Part shown: positions 1 through 8,159 of the stretch, piece after piece
Position numbering within the stretch: the stretch's first letter is position 1
Layout: the number at the start of each line of letters is the position of its first letter
Assembly (NCBI RefSeq): GCF_024172125.1
Contig: NZ_JAMZEA010000012.1
Location: 1-64,000, forward strand
Direction: 5' to 3'
From: Actinomadura rupiterrae
GTDB taxonomy: Bacteria; Actinomycetota; Actinomycetes; Streptosporangiales; Streptosporangiaceae
Length of the DNA: 64,000 nt
Translations under genes and position numbers: made by a program
Notes under the pieces: generated by a model
What the model saw: only the letters and a program-made list of their open reading frames with translations
What the model was told of the DNA's origin: nothing
The model's database searches: none

Positions 1-1
1 C

Positions 2-349
2 CTCCTGAAGGAGTCCGGCGCCGAGGAGATCGCCCGCGCCGTCAAGGCCGTCGCCGCCGGCGAGGCCATCTACGGCCCGGAGATCGCCCGGCGCGTCCTG
101 ACCTACTTCGCGGGCATGCCGCACCCCCGCCAGAACGCCTTCCCCCAGCTCACCGAGCGCGAACGCGAGGTCCTGGAGCTGATCGCGCAGGGCCGCGGCA
201 ACGCCGACATCGCCTCCGCGCTCTTCCTGTCCACCAAGACCGTCCGCAACCACGTCTCCAACATCTTCATGAAGCTCCACGTCGCCGACCGCGCCCAGGC
301 CATAGTCATGGCCCGAGAAGCCGGCCTCGGCGAGTCCTCGAAAGGCTGA
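2..349 (+). CDS. response regulator, LuxR/NarL type (3' part only)
   Basis: This is the C-terminal part of a two-component response regulator; the gene begins before the window. The frame is open from base 2 and ends at TGA 347-349. The visible part holds the end of a receiver domain (a helix reading EEIARAVKAVAAGEAIYGPEIA) and then a complete GerE/LuxR helix-turn-helix starting LTEREREVLELIAQG, with the recognition helix STKTVRNHVSNIF. In this family the HTH binds promoter DNA after phosphorylation of a receiver Asp, which lies outside the window. The kinase partner is also not visible. It converges on clpX and shares a hairpin terminator with it. Confidence 0.9.
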   Translation, partial: LLKESGAEEIARAVKAVAAGEAIYGPEIARRVLTYFAGMPHPRQNAFPQLTEREREVLELIAQGRGNADIASALFLSTKTVRNHVSNIFMKLHVADRAQAIVMAREAGLGESSKG

Positions 350-370
350 GACACCGCCCCCCAGACGCCG

Positions 371-404
371 GAAGGCCCGCCGTCCCCTGGGGCGGCGGGC
401 CTTC
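371..404. terminator. bidirectional hairpin terminator
   Basis: A perfect 12-bp stem (GAAGGCCCGCCG at 371-382 paired with 393-404) has a 10-nt loop. It sits between the convergent response-regulator gene and clpX and can serve both strands. There is no long U-tract, as is common in actinomycetes. Confidence 0.7.
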
Positions 405-425
405 TCGCGGGCGTCCTGGCGCTTG

Positions 426-1700
426 CTAGGCGCTCTTTTCGCGGGGTTCGCGTTTGGTGCGTTCGCGCGGGACGAGGGTCGGGTTGACGTGCTCCAGGAC
501 GGCCTCGCGGGTGATGACGACGCGGGCGACGTCCTGGCGGGACGGGACCTCGTACATCACCGAGAGGAGGACCTCCTCCATGATGGCGCGGAGGCCGCGG
601 GCGCCGGTGCCGCGCAGGATCGCCTGGTCGGCGATGGCCTCCAGGGCGTCGCCGGTGAACTCCAGGTCGACGCCGTCCAGCTCGAAGAGCCGGTGGTACT
701 GGCGGACCAGCGCGTTCTTCGGGACCGTGAGGATGTTGATCAGGGCCTCGCGGTCCAGGTTGTGCACGCTGGTGATCACCGGGAGGCGGCCGATGAACTC
801 GGGGATCATGCCGAACTTCAGCAGGTCCTCGGGCATCACGTCGCCGAGCACGGCGGACGACTCCTCGAAGTCGTTCTTGGAGCGGATCACCGCGCCGAAG
901 CCCATGCCCTGCTTGCCGACCCGGGACTCGACGATCTTCTCCAGGCCGGCGAACGCGCCGCCGCAGATGAACAGCACGTTGGTGGTGTCGATCTGAATGA
1001 ACTCCTGGTGCGGGTGCTTGCGGCCGCCCTGCGGCGGGACCGACGCGGTCGTCCCCTCCAGGATCTTCAGCAGCGCCTGCTGGACGCCCTCACCCGAGAC
1101 GTCCCTGGTGATCGACGGGTTCTCGCTCTTGCGGGCGATCTTGTCGACCTCGTCGATGTAGATGATCCCGGTCTCGGCCTTCTTGACGTCGTAGTCGGCC
1201 GCCTGGATCAGTTTCAGCAGGATGTTCTCGACATCCTCGCCGACGTACCCGGCCTCCGTCAGCGCCGTGGCGTCCGCGATCGCGAACGGGACGTTGAGGA
1301 GTTTGGCGAGCGTCTGCGCGAGCAGCGTCTTGCCCGATCCGGTCGGGCCGAGGAGCAGGATGTTGGACTTGCCCAGCTCGACCCCGTCGCCCGAGCCCGT
1401 GTCACCGGACTGGATCCGCTTGTAGTGGTTGTAGACGGCCACCGAGAGGGCCTTCTTGGCCGTCTCCTGCCCGATCACGTAGGAGTCCAGGAACTCGTAG
1501 ATCTCCCGCGGCTTGGGCAGGCTGTCCCACTTGAGATCGGAGGTCTCGGAGAGCTCCTCCTCGATGATCTCGTTGCAGAGATCGATGCACTCGTCGCAGA
1601 TGTACACGCCCGGACCCGCGATGAGCTTCTTGACCTGCTTCTGGCTCTTCCCGCAGAACGAGCACTTGAGCAGGTCACCACCGTCGCCGATGCGTGCCAC
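426..1700 (-). CDS. clpX: ATP-dependent Clp protease ATP-binding subunit ClpX
   Basis: ClpX is a AAA+ unfoldase that delivers substrates to the ClpP chamber in the cytoplasm. The 424-aa product starts at GTG 1700, 8 nt after AAAGGAG; the frame stays open upstream to 1856, but that extension lacks ClpX-like sequence. The N-terminal zinc-binding domain has Cys13, Cys16, Cys35 and Cys38. Walker A (GPTGSGKT), Walker B (IIYIDEVDKI) and sensor/arginine-finger segments follow. The MGF tripeptide in GKQGMGFGA matches the ClpP-docking loop. Length is normal for actinomycetes. It lies downstream of clpP1-clpP2 on the same strand, 192 nt away, so it may be co-transcribed or have its own promoter. Confidence 0.97.
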   Translation of the reverse strand: MARIGDGGDLLKCSFCGKSQKQVKKLIAGPGVYICDECIDLCNEIIEEELSETSDLKWDSLPKPREIYEFLDSYVIGQETAKKALSVAVYNHYKRIQSGDTGSGDGVELGKSNILLLGPTGSGKTLLAQTLAKLLNVPFAIADATALTEAGYVGEDVENILLKLIQAADYDVKKAETGIIYIDEVDKIARKSENPSITRDVSGEGVQQALLKILEGTTASVPPQGGRKHPHQEFIQIDTTNVLFICGGAFAGLEKIVESRVGKQGMGFGAVIRSKNDFEESSAVLGDVMPEDLLKFGMIPEFIGRLPVITSVHNLDREALINILTVPKNALVRQYHRLFELDGVDLEFTGDALEAIADQAILRGTGARGLRAIMEEVLLSVMYEVPSRQDVARVVITREAVLEHVNPTLVPRERTKREPREKSA

Positions 1701-1892
1701 CCAACTGTCTCCTTTTCGTGGGGCCGCGGCCTGTGAGGCCATCCGCTGCGGCTCGGTCTGGTCCCGGAGGCTCCAGGCGCTGGACTCGACGTTACCGCCT
1801 CGAAGCGGGTTGTTAAGCCCCCCGCCCGGTTCGATCCCGGCCGGGCGGGGGCCCAACGCGCCCTCCCGAGGGGACGCCGTGAGCGCCGTCTA

Positions 1893-2564
1893 TCAGGACG
1901 ACACTACCTCGGCTTTGCGCTTCCTGCTGACGAAGACGTCGTCGATCAGGCCGTACTCCTTGGCCTCCTGGGCCGTGAGGATCTTGTCCCGCTCGATGTC
2001 CCGGCGGACCTCCTCCAGGTCCCGCCCGGAGTGCGTGGCCAGGATGTCCTCCAGCTGCTCCCGGATCCGCATGATCTCGCGGGCCTGGATCTCGATGTCG
2101 GAGGACTGGCCGTAGGTGCCCTCGGTCGCGGGCTGGTGGATCAGGATCCGCGAGTTCGGCAGCGCGGCCCGCTTGCCGGGGGTGCCCGCGGCGAGCAGCA
2201 CCGCCGCGGCCGAGGCCGCCTGGCCGATGCAGACCGTCTGGATGTCCGGCTTGACGAACTGCATCGTGTCGTAGATCGCCGTCATGGCGGTGAAGGAGCC
2301 GCCGGGCGAGTTGATGTAGATGCTGATGTCGCGGTCGGGGTCGATCGACTCCAGCGTGATGAGCTGCGCCATCACGTCGTTCGCCGAGGCGTCGTCGATC
2401 TGCACCCCGAGGAAGATGATCCGCTCCTCGAAGAGCTTGTTGTACGGGTTCATCTCCTTGACCCCGTACGTGGTGCGCTCGACGAACGACGGGATGATGT
2501 AGCGGTTGTCCACCGGCATCACGCCACCGCCCGCCTGGATCTGGGGTCGGTACAGTTCGCTCAC
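1893..2564 (-). CDS. clpP2: ATP-dependent Clp protease proteolytic subunit ClpP2
   Basis: Serine peptidase of family S14. The product is 223 aa with the catalytic triad Ser118 (GQAASAAAVLL), His143 (ILIHQP) and Asp193 (IERDKILTA). The N-terminal extension before FVERTTYG is typical of actinobacterial ClpP2, which assembles with ClpP1 into a mixed tetradecamer in this phylum. The start is GTG 2564 with a GGAG-type site upstream. Only 28 nt separate it from clpP1, so the two form an operon transcribed clpP1 to clpP2. Confidence 0.97.
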   Translation of the reverse strand: MSELYRPQIQAGGGVMPVDNRYIIPSFVERTTYGVKEMNPYNKLFEERIIFLGVQIDDASANDVMAQLITLESIDPDRDISIYINSPGGSFTAMTAIYDTMQFVKPDIQTVCIGQAASAAAVLLAAGTPGKRAALPNSRILIHQPATEGTYGQSSDIEIQAREIMRIREQLEDILATHSGRDLEEVRRDIERDKILTAQEAKEYGLIDDVFVSRKRKAEVVSS

Positions 2565-2593
2565 TTGCCTTGCCTCCGCTTCGGGATGATTCG

Positions 2594-3232
2594 TCAGCTG
2601 ACCGTGCCCTCGGAGGGCACCTGGTTGGCGCTGAGCACCACGTGGTCGACGAAGCCGTAGTCCTTGGCCTCCTCGGCGGTGAACCAGCGGTCCCGGTCGG
2701 AGTCGCGCTCGATCTGGTCCAGCGGCTGGCCGGTGTGGGAAGCGATCTTCTCGGCGAGCGTCTTCTTGACGTACAGCATCTGCTCGGCCTGGATCTTGAT
2801 GTCGGACGCGGTGCCGCCGATCCCGCCGGACGGCTGGTGCATCATGATCCGCGCGTGCGGCAGGGCGTAGCGCTTGCCGGTGGTGCCGGCGCAGAGCAGG
2901 AACTGCCCCATCGACGCCGCCAGGCCCATCCCGACCGTCACGATGTCGTTCGGGACGTACTGCATGATGTCGTAGATCGCCATGCCGGCCGTCACCGAGC
3001 CGCCGGGCGAGTTGATGTACAGCGTGATGTCGCGGCGGCCGTCCTCGGCCGACAGCAGCAGCAGCTCGGCGCAGATGCGGTTGGCGATGTCGTCGTCCAC
3101 CTGCTGGCCGAGGAAGACGATCCGCTCGCGCAGCAGCCGCTGGAAGAGCTGGTCGCCCAGGGGCAGCAGCGGCGCCTCGGCCACCCGCGCCTGGATCCGG
3201 GACGACTCGTCGAAAGTCGGAGGCATGCTCAC
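2594..3232 (-). CDS. clpP1: ATP-dependent Clp protease proteolytic subunit ClpP1
   Basis: First gene of the clpP operon, 212 aa, peptidase family S14. The triad is Ser107 (GLAASMGQFLL), His132 (IMMHQPSGG) and Asp181 (SDRDRWFTAEEA). GTG 3232 is chosen because GGAGG lies 8 nt upstream; an ATG two codons later is too far from that site. In this family ClpP1 and ClpP2 form stacked heptameric rings degrading regulatory and damaged proteins. The promoter should lie in the gene-free 3233-3410 interval, which has a candidate ClgR box. Confidence 0.97.
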   Translation of the reverse strand: MSMPPTFDESSRIQARVAEAPLLPLGDQLFQRLLRERIVFLGQQVDDDIANRICAELLLLSAEDGRRDITLYINSPGGSVTAGMAIYDIMQYVPNDIVTVGMGLAASMGQFLLCAGTTGKRYALPHARIMMHQPSGGIGGTASDIKIQAEQMLYVKKTLAEKIASHTGQPLDQIERDSDRDRWFTAEEAKDYGFVDHVVLSANQVPSEGTVS

Positions 3233-3316
3233 CGGGTGTTCCTCCGGTCCTTTAATCGGTTCGGATGATTGGACATTAACGCGCCCCGGGCCCCGCCTAA
3301 GCCCGAGCCCCCTGCT

Positions 3317-3330
3317 TTTCGCCAGGGGCG
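3317..3330. promoter_or_regulatory. candidate ClgR operator upstream of clpP1
   Basis: TTTCGC-CAGGG-GCG differs at one base from the Streptomyces ClgR box GTTCGC-N5-GCG. It lies about 85-98 nt upstream of the clpP1 start codon. ClgR activates clp genes in actinomycetes. The match is short and could be chance in GC-rich DNA. Confidence 0.35.
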
Positions 3331-3410
3331 TACCGATGGCGAGAACCGGGCTTGATCGCGTAGGACACCGCCGGTCCCCGCCCGGAGGCCGGACCGTCCC
3401 GTAGAGACGG

Positions 3411-3453
3411 AACCGCCCCGCAGTCCGTCCGAGGGACGGGCTGCGGGGCGGTT
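3411..3453. terminator. strong hairpin terminator after tig
   Basis: Arms AACCGCCCCGCAG (3411-3423) and its complement (3441-3453) continue through a T-G pair into CCGTCC/GGACGG (3425-3430/3434-3439). This gives a roughly 20-bp stem with a 3-nt loop just past the trigger-factor stop codon. Confidence 0.8.
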
Positions 3454-3471
3454 CGGGCGTCAGGGGCGCGC

Positions 3472-4968
3472 TCAGGCGTCCTTGCCGTCCTTCTCCTCGG
3501 CGTCGGCCTTGGCCTCGGCCGCGGCGTCGGCCTCCTCGGCCTGCTCGCGGTCGGCCTCGTCGGCGGCGTCCGCGTCGGCGGCGGCGTCGGCGATCTCCTG
3601 GGCCTCGTCGACCGCGTCCTCGGCGAGGTCCTCGGTGTCGCCGCCGTTCAGCTCGCGCTGGATGGCCTCGACGTCGAGGGTCTCACCGGACTCGGTCTTG
3701 AGCACCACGTGCTCGACGATCAGGTTCAGGGCCTTGCTGCGCAGCACCTCGGACACGATCGCCGGGAGCTGGTTGTTCTCGGTGAGGTACTGGGCGAGCT
3801 GCTGGGGCGCGACGCCCATCTGCATCGCCTGGGTGACGACGTACTCGCTGAGCTCCTCGTTCTCGACGCCCAGCTCCTCCTGGACGGCGAGCTGGTCGAG
3901 GACGAAGCCGCCCTTGACGGCCAGGGCCGCGGCGTCCTTGACCTCCTGGTCGAAGTCCTCCTCGGACTTCTCCTCGTCCTTGAGGTAGTCCTCCTTGGTC
4001 ATGCCCGCCATCTGCAGCTGCTGGTCGAGCTGCTGGTAGCGGCGGTCGACCTCCTGCTGGACGACGGCGTCCGGCAGCGGGATCTCGACCTTCTCCAGCA
4101 GGGCCTCCAGCGCCTTGTCGCGGGCGTCGGACAGCTGCTGGAGCTTGACCTGGCGGCCGAGCCGGGTGCGGACGTCGTCGCGCAGCTCGTCGATGGTGTC
4201 GAACTCGGAGGCCAGCTGGGCGAACTCGTCGTCGGCCGCGGGCAGGTCCTTCACCTTGACCGACTGGACGGTCACGGTGATCTCGGCGTCCTCGCCCGCG
4301 CGCTCGCCGCCGACGAGCTTGGAGGTGAACGTCTTGGACTCGCCGGCGGACAGGCCGGTGACGGCGTCCGAGAGGCCCTCGATGGCGCCCTCGCTGCCGA
4401 CCTCGTAGGAGTACCCGGAGGTGGCGGCGTCCTCGACGGACTCGCCGTCGATCTCGGCGGCGATGTCGATGGTGGCGAAGTCGCCGGCCTCGGCGGCGCG
4501 CTCGACCGTGGTCAGCGAGGCGAACCGCTCGCGCAGGTTGTCGAGGGTCTCGTCGACCTTCTCGTCGGTGACCTCGGCGTCCTCGACGACGACCTCCAGG
4601 CCGTCGTAGTCCGGCACCTCGAACTTCGGCCGGATGTCGACCTCGGCGGTGAAGGCGAACTTCTCGTTGTCGTCGAGCTCGGTGACCTCGACGTCCGGCT
4701 GGCCGAGGACGAAGATCTCCTTCTCCTCGACGGCGCGGCCGTAGAGCTCGGGCAGGGCGTCGTTGACGGCCTCCTGGAGGACCGCGCCCCGGCCCACGTA
4801 CTGGTCGATCAGCCGGGCGGGGACCTTGCCGGGCCGGAAGCCCTTGATCCGCACCTGGCGCGAGATCTCCTGGTACGCCTTGTCGAGATTCGGCTTGAGC
4901 TCGTCGAACGGAACCTCGACGGTGAGCTTGACCCGCGTGGGGGTCAGCTCCTCGACATCGGTCTTCAC
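3472..4968 (-). CDS. tig: trigger factor, ribosome-associated chaperone and prolyl isomerase
   Basis: Trigger factor binds nascent chains at the ribosomal exit tunnel. The 498-aa product starts at GTG 4968 (VKTDVEELTPTRVKL, the usual actinobacterial start), 10 nt after AAGGAG; the upstream frame to 5100 lacks homologous sequence. The N-terminal ribosome-binding domain carries the signature GFRPGKVPARLI. A PPIase FKBP-like segment begins near AAEAGDFATIDIAAEIDG, followed by the helical C-terminal domain. The tail is a long acidic Ala/Glu/Asp run of about 60 residues, probably disordered. The position next to clpP1-clpP2-clpX is the classic bacterial arrangement. No gene is seen in 4969-5185. 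Confidence 0.97.
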   Translation of the reverse strand: MKTDVEELTPTRVKLTVEVPFDELKPNLDKAYQEISRQVRIKGFRPGKVPARLIDQYVGRGAVLQEAVNDALPELYGRAVEEKEIFVLGQPDVEVTELDDNEKFAFTAEVDIRPKFEVPDYDGLEVVVEDAEVTDEKVDETLDNLRERFASLTTVERAAEAGDFATIDIAAEIDGESVEDAATSGYSYEVGSEGAIEGLSDAVTGLSAGESKTFTSKLVGGERAGEDAEITVTVQSVKVKDLPAADDEFAQLASEFDTIDELRDDVRTRLGRQVKLQQLSDARDKALEALLEKVEIPLPDAVVQQEVDRRYQQLDQQLQMAGMTKEDYLKDEEKSEEDFDQEVKDAAALAVKGGFVLDQLAVQEELGVENEELSEYVVTQAMQMGVAPQQLAQYLTENNQLPAIVSEVLRSKALNLIVEHVVLKTESGETLDVEAIQRELNGGDTEDLAEDAVDEAQEIADAAADADAADEADREQAEEADAAAEAKADAEEKDGKDA

Positions 4969-5185
4969 TGGGGTAGGTCTCCTTGATCGGGCACTGTCTT
5001 CGCCGCGGCGTTCGACGCGCTTGCTCAGCCTGGGTCTGTCTCTCTGGCTCGCGAGAGGGCGGGCACGCCGAATCACCGGCTCCTCGCCCATGCGCGCCAA
5101 GTCTATGGGGTAACCGGGGGAACTGCGGACATCGGCGGGTCGTTCGCGGACCGCAATCCCCGGGTTCCGGTCGTCCCACGGGACG

Positions 5186-6103
5186 TTACCAGTTGCGGCT
5201 GGTGGCTCTGGAGTGCCTGGCGATGGGCAGCGCGTCCTCCGGGCGCTCGTACACCGACTGGACGGCGACCCGGCCGGGTCCGACCAGCCGCGCCCAGATG
5301 CTGCGGTTGCTGTAGCGGTTGCCGAACAGGGAGGCCAGGCCCCGCCCGTTCAGGTTGCGCGGGTACTCCAGGTGCAGGTGGGCCTGGACGGTCACGTCCC
5401 GGTAGAGCAGGGCGCTCGGCTGGATGAGGAGCGGCTCCCCCGGCGCGAGGTCGCGGACGAAGGTGTTCCCGGGCGCGTGCAGGAGGAGCAGGCCCGGCCC
5501 GTTCTGGGCGGAGAACACGTCGCCGAACTGGCCCATGGGCCAGTGCCGCTCGCGCTCGTCGCCCTTGCGGGTGTCGTACCAGATGCCGGTGCTCGTCCAG
5601 TCGTAGGCGACGTTGCCCGTGGCGACGAGGAAGCGGTGCTCGCGCACCCACATCGACTGGCCGTGCTGGAGCGGCAGGACGACGATGTCGCCCGCGTGGT
5701 TGTCGGACAGGGCGATCCGGCCCGGTCCCTGGCCGACGAGCATGACCAGCGGGAGGCCGGCCATCATCCGCTTCCAGCCGCCCTTGAGGCCCATGTTGGA
5801 GAGCTGGGCGCCGGGGTCGGCCCACAGCAGGTTCTTGTGCGAGAAGTAGATCCACTCGCCGGAGGCCAGCGCGAAGTCGGCCACCGGGACCATGGTCCCC
5901 TCGATCTGGCAGCGGGACTGGCCGAACTGGATGTGCGCCATGTCGCGGATCGCGGGCTGCTTCGTCCAGCCGGACATGCTCACCGAGGCGCGGATGTCCA
6001 CGGGCGCGCCGCAGAGCGGGCAGGTGCGGGCGGACGGGTCGCTCGGCTGGCGGCAGTACCGGCACACGTATTGCTGCGAGCCCATTCCTTGCTGTGAGGT
6101 CAT
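5186..6103 (-). CDS. AIM24 family protein with N-terminal zinc ribbon (second gene)
   Basis: The 305-aa product has a Cys4 ribbon at residues 14, 17, 28 and 31 (CRYC...CPLC), then the beta-rich AIM24/TIGR00266 domain, recognisable by glycine-rich turns such as VGQGPGRIALS, the mid-protein LLLLHAPGNTFVRDLAPGE and the near-terminal LVGPGRVAVQSVY. The domain is named after the yeast mitochondrial Aim24 protein; the bacterial function is unclear. ATG 6103 follows GAGG by 5 nt. Only 7 nt separate it from the upstream paralogue, so both are one operon. No signal peptide or membrane helix is visible; a cytoplasmic or membrane-peripheral role is inferred only. Confidence 0.85.
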   Translation of the reverse strand: MTSQQGMGSQQYVCRYCRQPSDPSARTCPLCGAPVDIRASVSMSGWTKQPAIRDMAHIQFGQSRCQIEGTMVPVADFALASGEWIYFSHKNLLWADPGAQLSNMGLKGGWKRMMAGLPLVMLVGQGPGRIALSDNHAGDIVVLPLQHGQSMWVREHRFLVATGNVAYDWTSTGIWYDTRKGDERERHWPMGQFGDVFSAQNGPGLLLLHAPGNTFVRDLAPGEPLLIQPSALLYRDVTVQAHLHLEYPRNLNGRGLASLFGNRYSNRSIWARLVGPGRVAVQSVYERPEDALPIARHSRATSRNW

Positions 6104-6110
6104 TCCGGCC

Positions 6111-6908
6111 TCACCCGGAGTGGTGGTGGACGTACATGGACTGGATGCCGACGCGGCCGGGTCCGGTCATCTCGGCCAGGTACATGCCGCGCCGGAGCAG
6201 GCCGGTCTTGAGGTTCATCTGCACCGCCTGCATCTGCACGGTGGAGTCCTTGTAGAGGAATCCGCCGGGCTCGACGAGGATCTTCTCCCCCGGCCGCAGC
6301 ACCCGCTCGAAGACGTTCCCGTAGCCGTGCAGCATCAGCAGGCCCGGATACCCCTGGGTGACGAACCGGTCCATGTACATGCCGTTGCCGCCGTGCAGGA
6401 TGTTCGCCAGGCCCTTGATCCGGACGAACGAGTAGCCGATCGACCCGGACGCCACGAGGAACGCGTGCTCCCGGACGTCCAGCTCCATCTGCGGGTGCAG
6501 GGGCAGGACGACCAGCTCGCCCGGGGAGTCGCGGGAGAAGGCGACGCGGCCGGGCCCGGACGCGACGGTGACGATGTGCGGCATCCCGGCGAGGGAGCGC
6601 TTGAGGCCGCCGCCGGTGTTGTAGGCCGAGAGCGGGGTGTGCTCGTCCTTCCACAGCATCACGTGGTGCTCGAAGTACACCGCGTCGCCCTGGCCGAGGG
6701 CGACCTCGGCGACCGGGACGAGCTCGCCCTCGACCTGGCAGGTGCTGTTGCCGAAGCGGAACTCGGTCATGTCCCGCAGCCGGGGCGCCTCGCGCCAGCC
6801 GGAGTCGCTGACGCGGTCCGCCTCGTTCTGCGGCGCGCCGCAGGTCACACAGCTGATCGTGCCGGGCGGGTTCTGCCCGCGGCACCACCGGCACTGGATT
6901 CTCTCCAC
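6111..6908 (-). CDS. AIM24 family protein with N-terminal zinc ribbon (first gene)
   Basis: Paralogue of the next gene (265 aa). It has ribbon cysteines 6, 9, 20 and 23 (CRWC...CVTC) and the AIM24 domain from about residue 45 to the end (VASGPGRVAFS, LLMLHGYGNVFERVLRPGE, MTGPGRVGIQSMY). The start is GTG 6908 after GGAAG. It heads a two-gene operon and faces an SPFH-domain gene across 156 nt. The shared ribbon on otherwise different protein families points to a common partner or assembly (inference). Confidence 0.85.
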   Translation of the reverse strand: MERIQCRWCRGQNPPGTISCVTCGAPQNEADRVSDSGWREAPRLRDMTEFRFGNSTCQVEGELVPVAEVALGQGDAVYFEHHVMLWKDEHTPLSAYNTGGGLKRSLAGMPHIVTVASGPGRVAFSRDSPGELVVLPLHPQMELDVREHAFLVASGSIGYSFVRIKGLANILHGGNGMYMDRFVTQGYPGLLMLHGYGNVFERVLRPGEKILVEPGGFLYKDSTVQMQAVQMNLKTGLLRRGMYLAEMTGPGRVGIQSMYVHHHSG

Positions 6909-6928
6909 CGCTTCTTCCCGCCCCCGCC

Positions 6929-6969
6929 CTTACCTTTTTAACCTTGCTATAACTTCGCGCTTACCTTTT
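6929..6969. promoter_or_regulatory. AT-rich divergent promoter region with direct repeat
   Basis: CTTACCTTTT occurs at 6929-6938 and again at 6960-6969, 31 bp apart (about three helical turns), in an unusually AT-rich stretch between the AIM24 operon and the SPFH gene. It is a plausible shared regulator or sigma-factor site; the factor is unknown. Confidence 0.4.
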
Positions 6970-7064
6970 ATCGGCCCGTTTCGCCGCCATTCGCGGAAAG
7001 AAGGTAGCAGGCACGGTTAGGATCCGTTCGGGGCTTTCCGGCGCAGTGGAGGGTACGAGGGGAC

Positions 7065-8105
7065 ATGGCCTGGTTCGAACGGGAATTCATCGCGGTACCG
7101 GATGAACGCAAGGGGCAGCTGGTCTTCAAATGGCCGGACGTGAACATCCGCCGTTTCACGAAGGCGATCGTCAACGCCGACCAGATGGCCCTGTTCGTCA
7201 ACACCGGCCAGGTCGTCCAGATGCTCGGGCCGGGACGGCACAACATCGACGCCGAGGAGCTGCCCGGACTGGGCGCGGTGATCGACCGGCTGACCGGCGG
7301 CAACGCCTACCGCGCCGAGCTGTACTTCGTGCACACCCGCGAGTTCACCTCGTTCACCTTCGGCGGCCGGGTCGACAACGTCCAGGACCCGAAGAGCGGG
7401 CTGATCGTGACGCTGCGGGTGTTCGGCGACTACGCGCTGCGGGTCACCGACCCGGCCCGGATGATCATCAACCTCGCCGGGACCGTGGACCTCACCGACA
7501 ACGAGCGCGTCGCCGCGTGGGTCAGCGACCAGCTGCTCAAGGCGCTGCGCTCCGGTGTGACCACGCAGATCGTCCGGAACGGCTGGCCGATCCTGGGCCT
7601 GTCGGCCTACTCGCAGGAGATCGAGAACGCGGCGATCGCCGCGGGCAACAACCAGCTCGCCGCGTACGGCGTCGCGATCACCCGCATGGGCAACTTCGAC
7701 ATCAACCTGACGCCCGAGGACGAGAACGAGCTCAAGCGGCTCGCCCGGGACGTCCAGTACTCGCAGCTCGCGGGCGGGTTCAACAACTACGCGGCGGGCC
7801 AGATGGCGCTCGGCGCCGGCCAGGGCATGGCCCAGGGCGGCGGCGCGAACGCGGGCGCGTTCCTCGCCGCCGGGCTCGGCCTCGGCCAGCAGGCGGCGGC
7901 CGCCCAGCCGCAACCGCAGGCCCAGCCCGTCGCCGCGGTCGTCTGCACGTCCTGCAACACCGGGAACGCGGCGGGCGCGAAGTTCTGCATGGGCTGCGGC
8001 CAGCCGGTCGCCGCGCCCGTCCCGCACTGCACCGGCTGCGGCTCCCAGATGCCGTCCGGAGCGCGCTTCTGCGCCAACTGCGGACAAGCTGCCACTTCTG
8101 GCTGA
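7065..8105 (+). CDS. SPFH/YdjI-like protein with tandem C-terminal zinc ribbons
   Basis: The 346-aa product resembles the YdjI-type SPFH (band-7 related) family often annotated 'virion core protein' or 'SPFH domain-containing protein'. Residues about 20-245 form the SPFH-like domain (VNTGQVVQMLGPGRHNI, RMGNFDINLTPEDENELK). An Ala/Gly/Gln-rich linker follows, then two Cys4 ribbons: Cys294/297/308/311 and Cys322/325/336/339. No transmembrane helix is obvious. ATG 7065 follows GAGGGGAC. It is transcribed away from the two AIM24 genes. SPFH proteins usually scaffold membrane microdomains, so this may be the organiser of a three-protein assembly (inference). Confidence 0.85.
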   Translation: MAWFEREFIAVPDERKGQLVFKWPDVNIRRFTKAIVNADQMALFVNTGQVVQMLGPGRHNIDAEELPGLGAVIDRLTGGNAYRAELYFVHTREFTSFTFGGRVDNVQDPKSGLIVTLRVFGDYALRVTDPARMIINLAGTVDLTDNERVAAWVSDQLLKALRSGVTTQIVRNGWPILGLSAYSQEIENAAIAAGNNQLAAYGVAITRMGNFDINLTPEDENELKRLARDVQYSQLAGGFNNYAAGQMALGAGQGMAQGGGANAGAFLAAGLGLGQQAAAAQPQPQAQPVAAVVCTSCNTGNAAGAKFCMGCGQPVAAPVPHCTGCGSQMPSGARFCANCGQAATSG

Positions 8106-8114
8106 TCAAGCGGG

Positions 8115-8156
8115 AACACTGAGGGCCGGGGGCGATCGCCCCCGGCCCTCAGTGTT
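8115..8156. terminator. perfect 42-bp palindromic bidirectional terminator
   Basis: Two 21-nt arms (8115-8135 and 8136-8156) are exact reverse complements centred on CGATCG, so there is no unpaired loop beyond the steric minimum. It lies 10 nt after the SPFH stop and 4 nt before the tex stop, serving both convergent genes. Confidence 0.8.
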
Positions 8157-8159
8157 CGG

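Noticed and set aside
423..1736. 437-codon open frame on the plus strand opposite clpX
   Set aside because: It is the antisense reading of a certain clpX gene, with Asp/Val/Arg/Leu-rich composition produced by GC-biased third positions and no recognisable domain.
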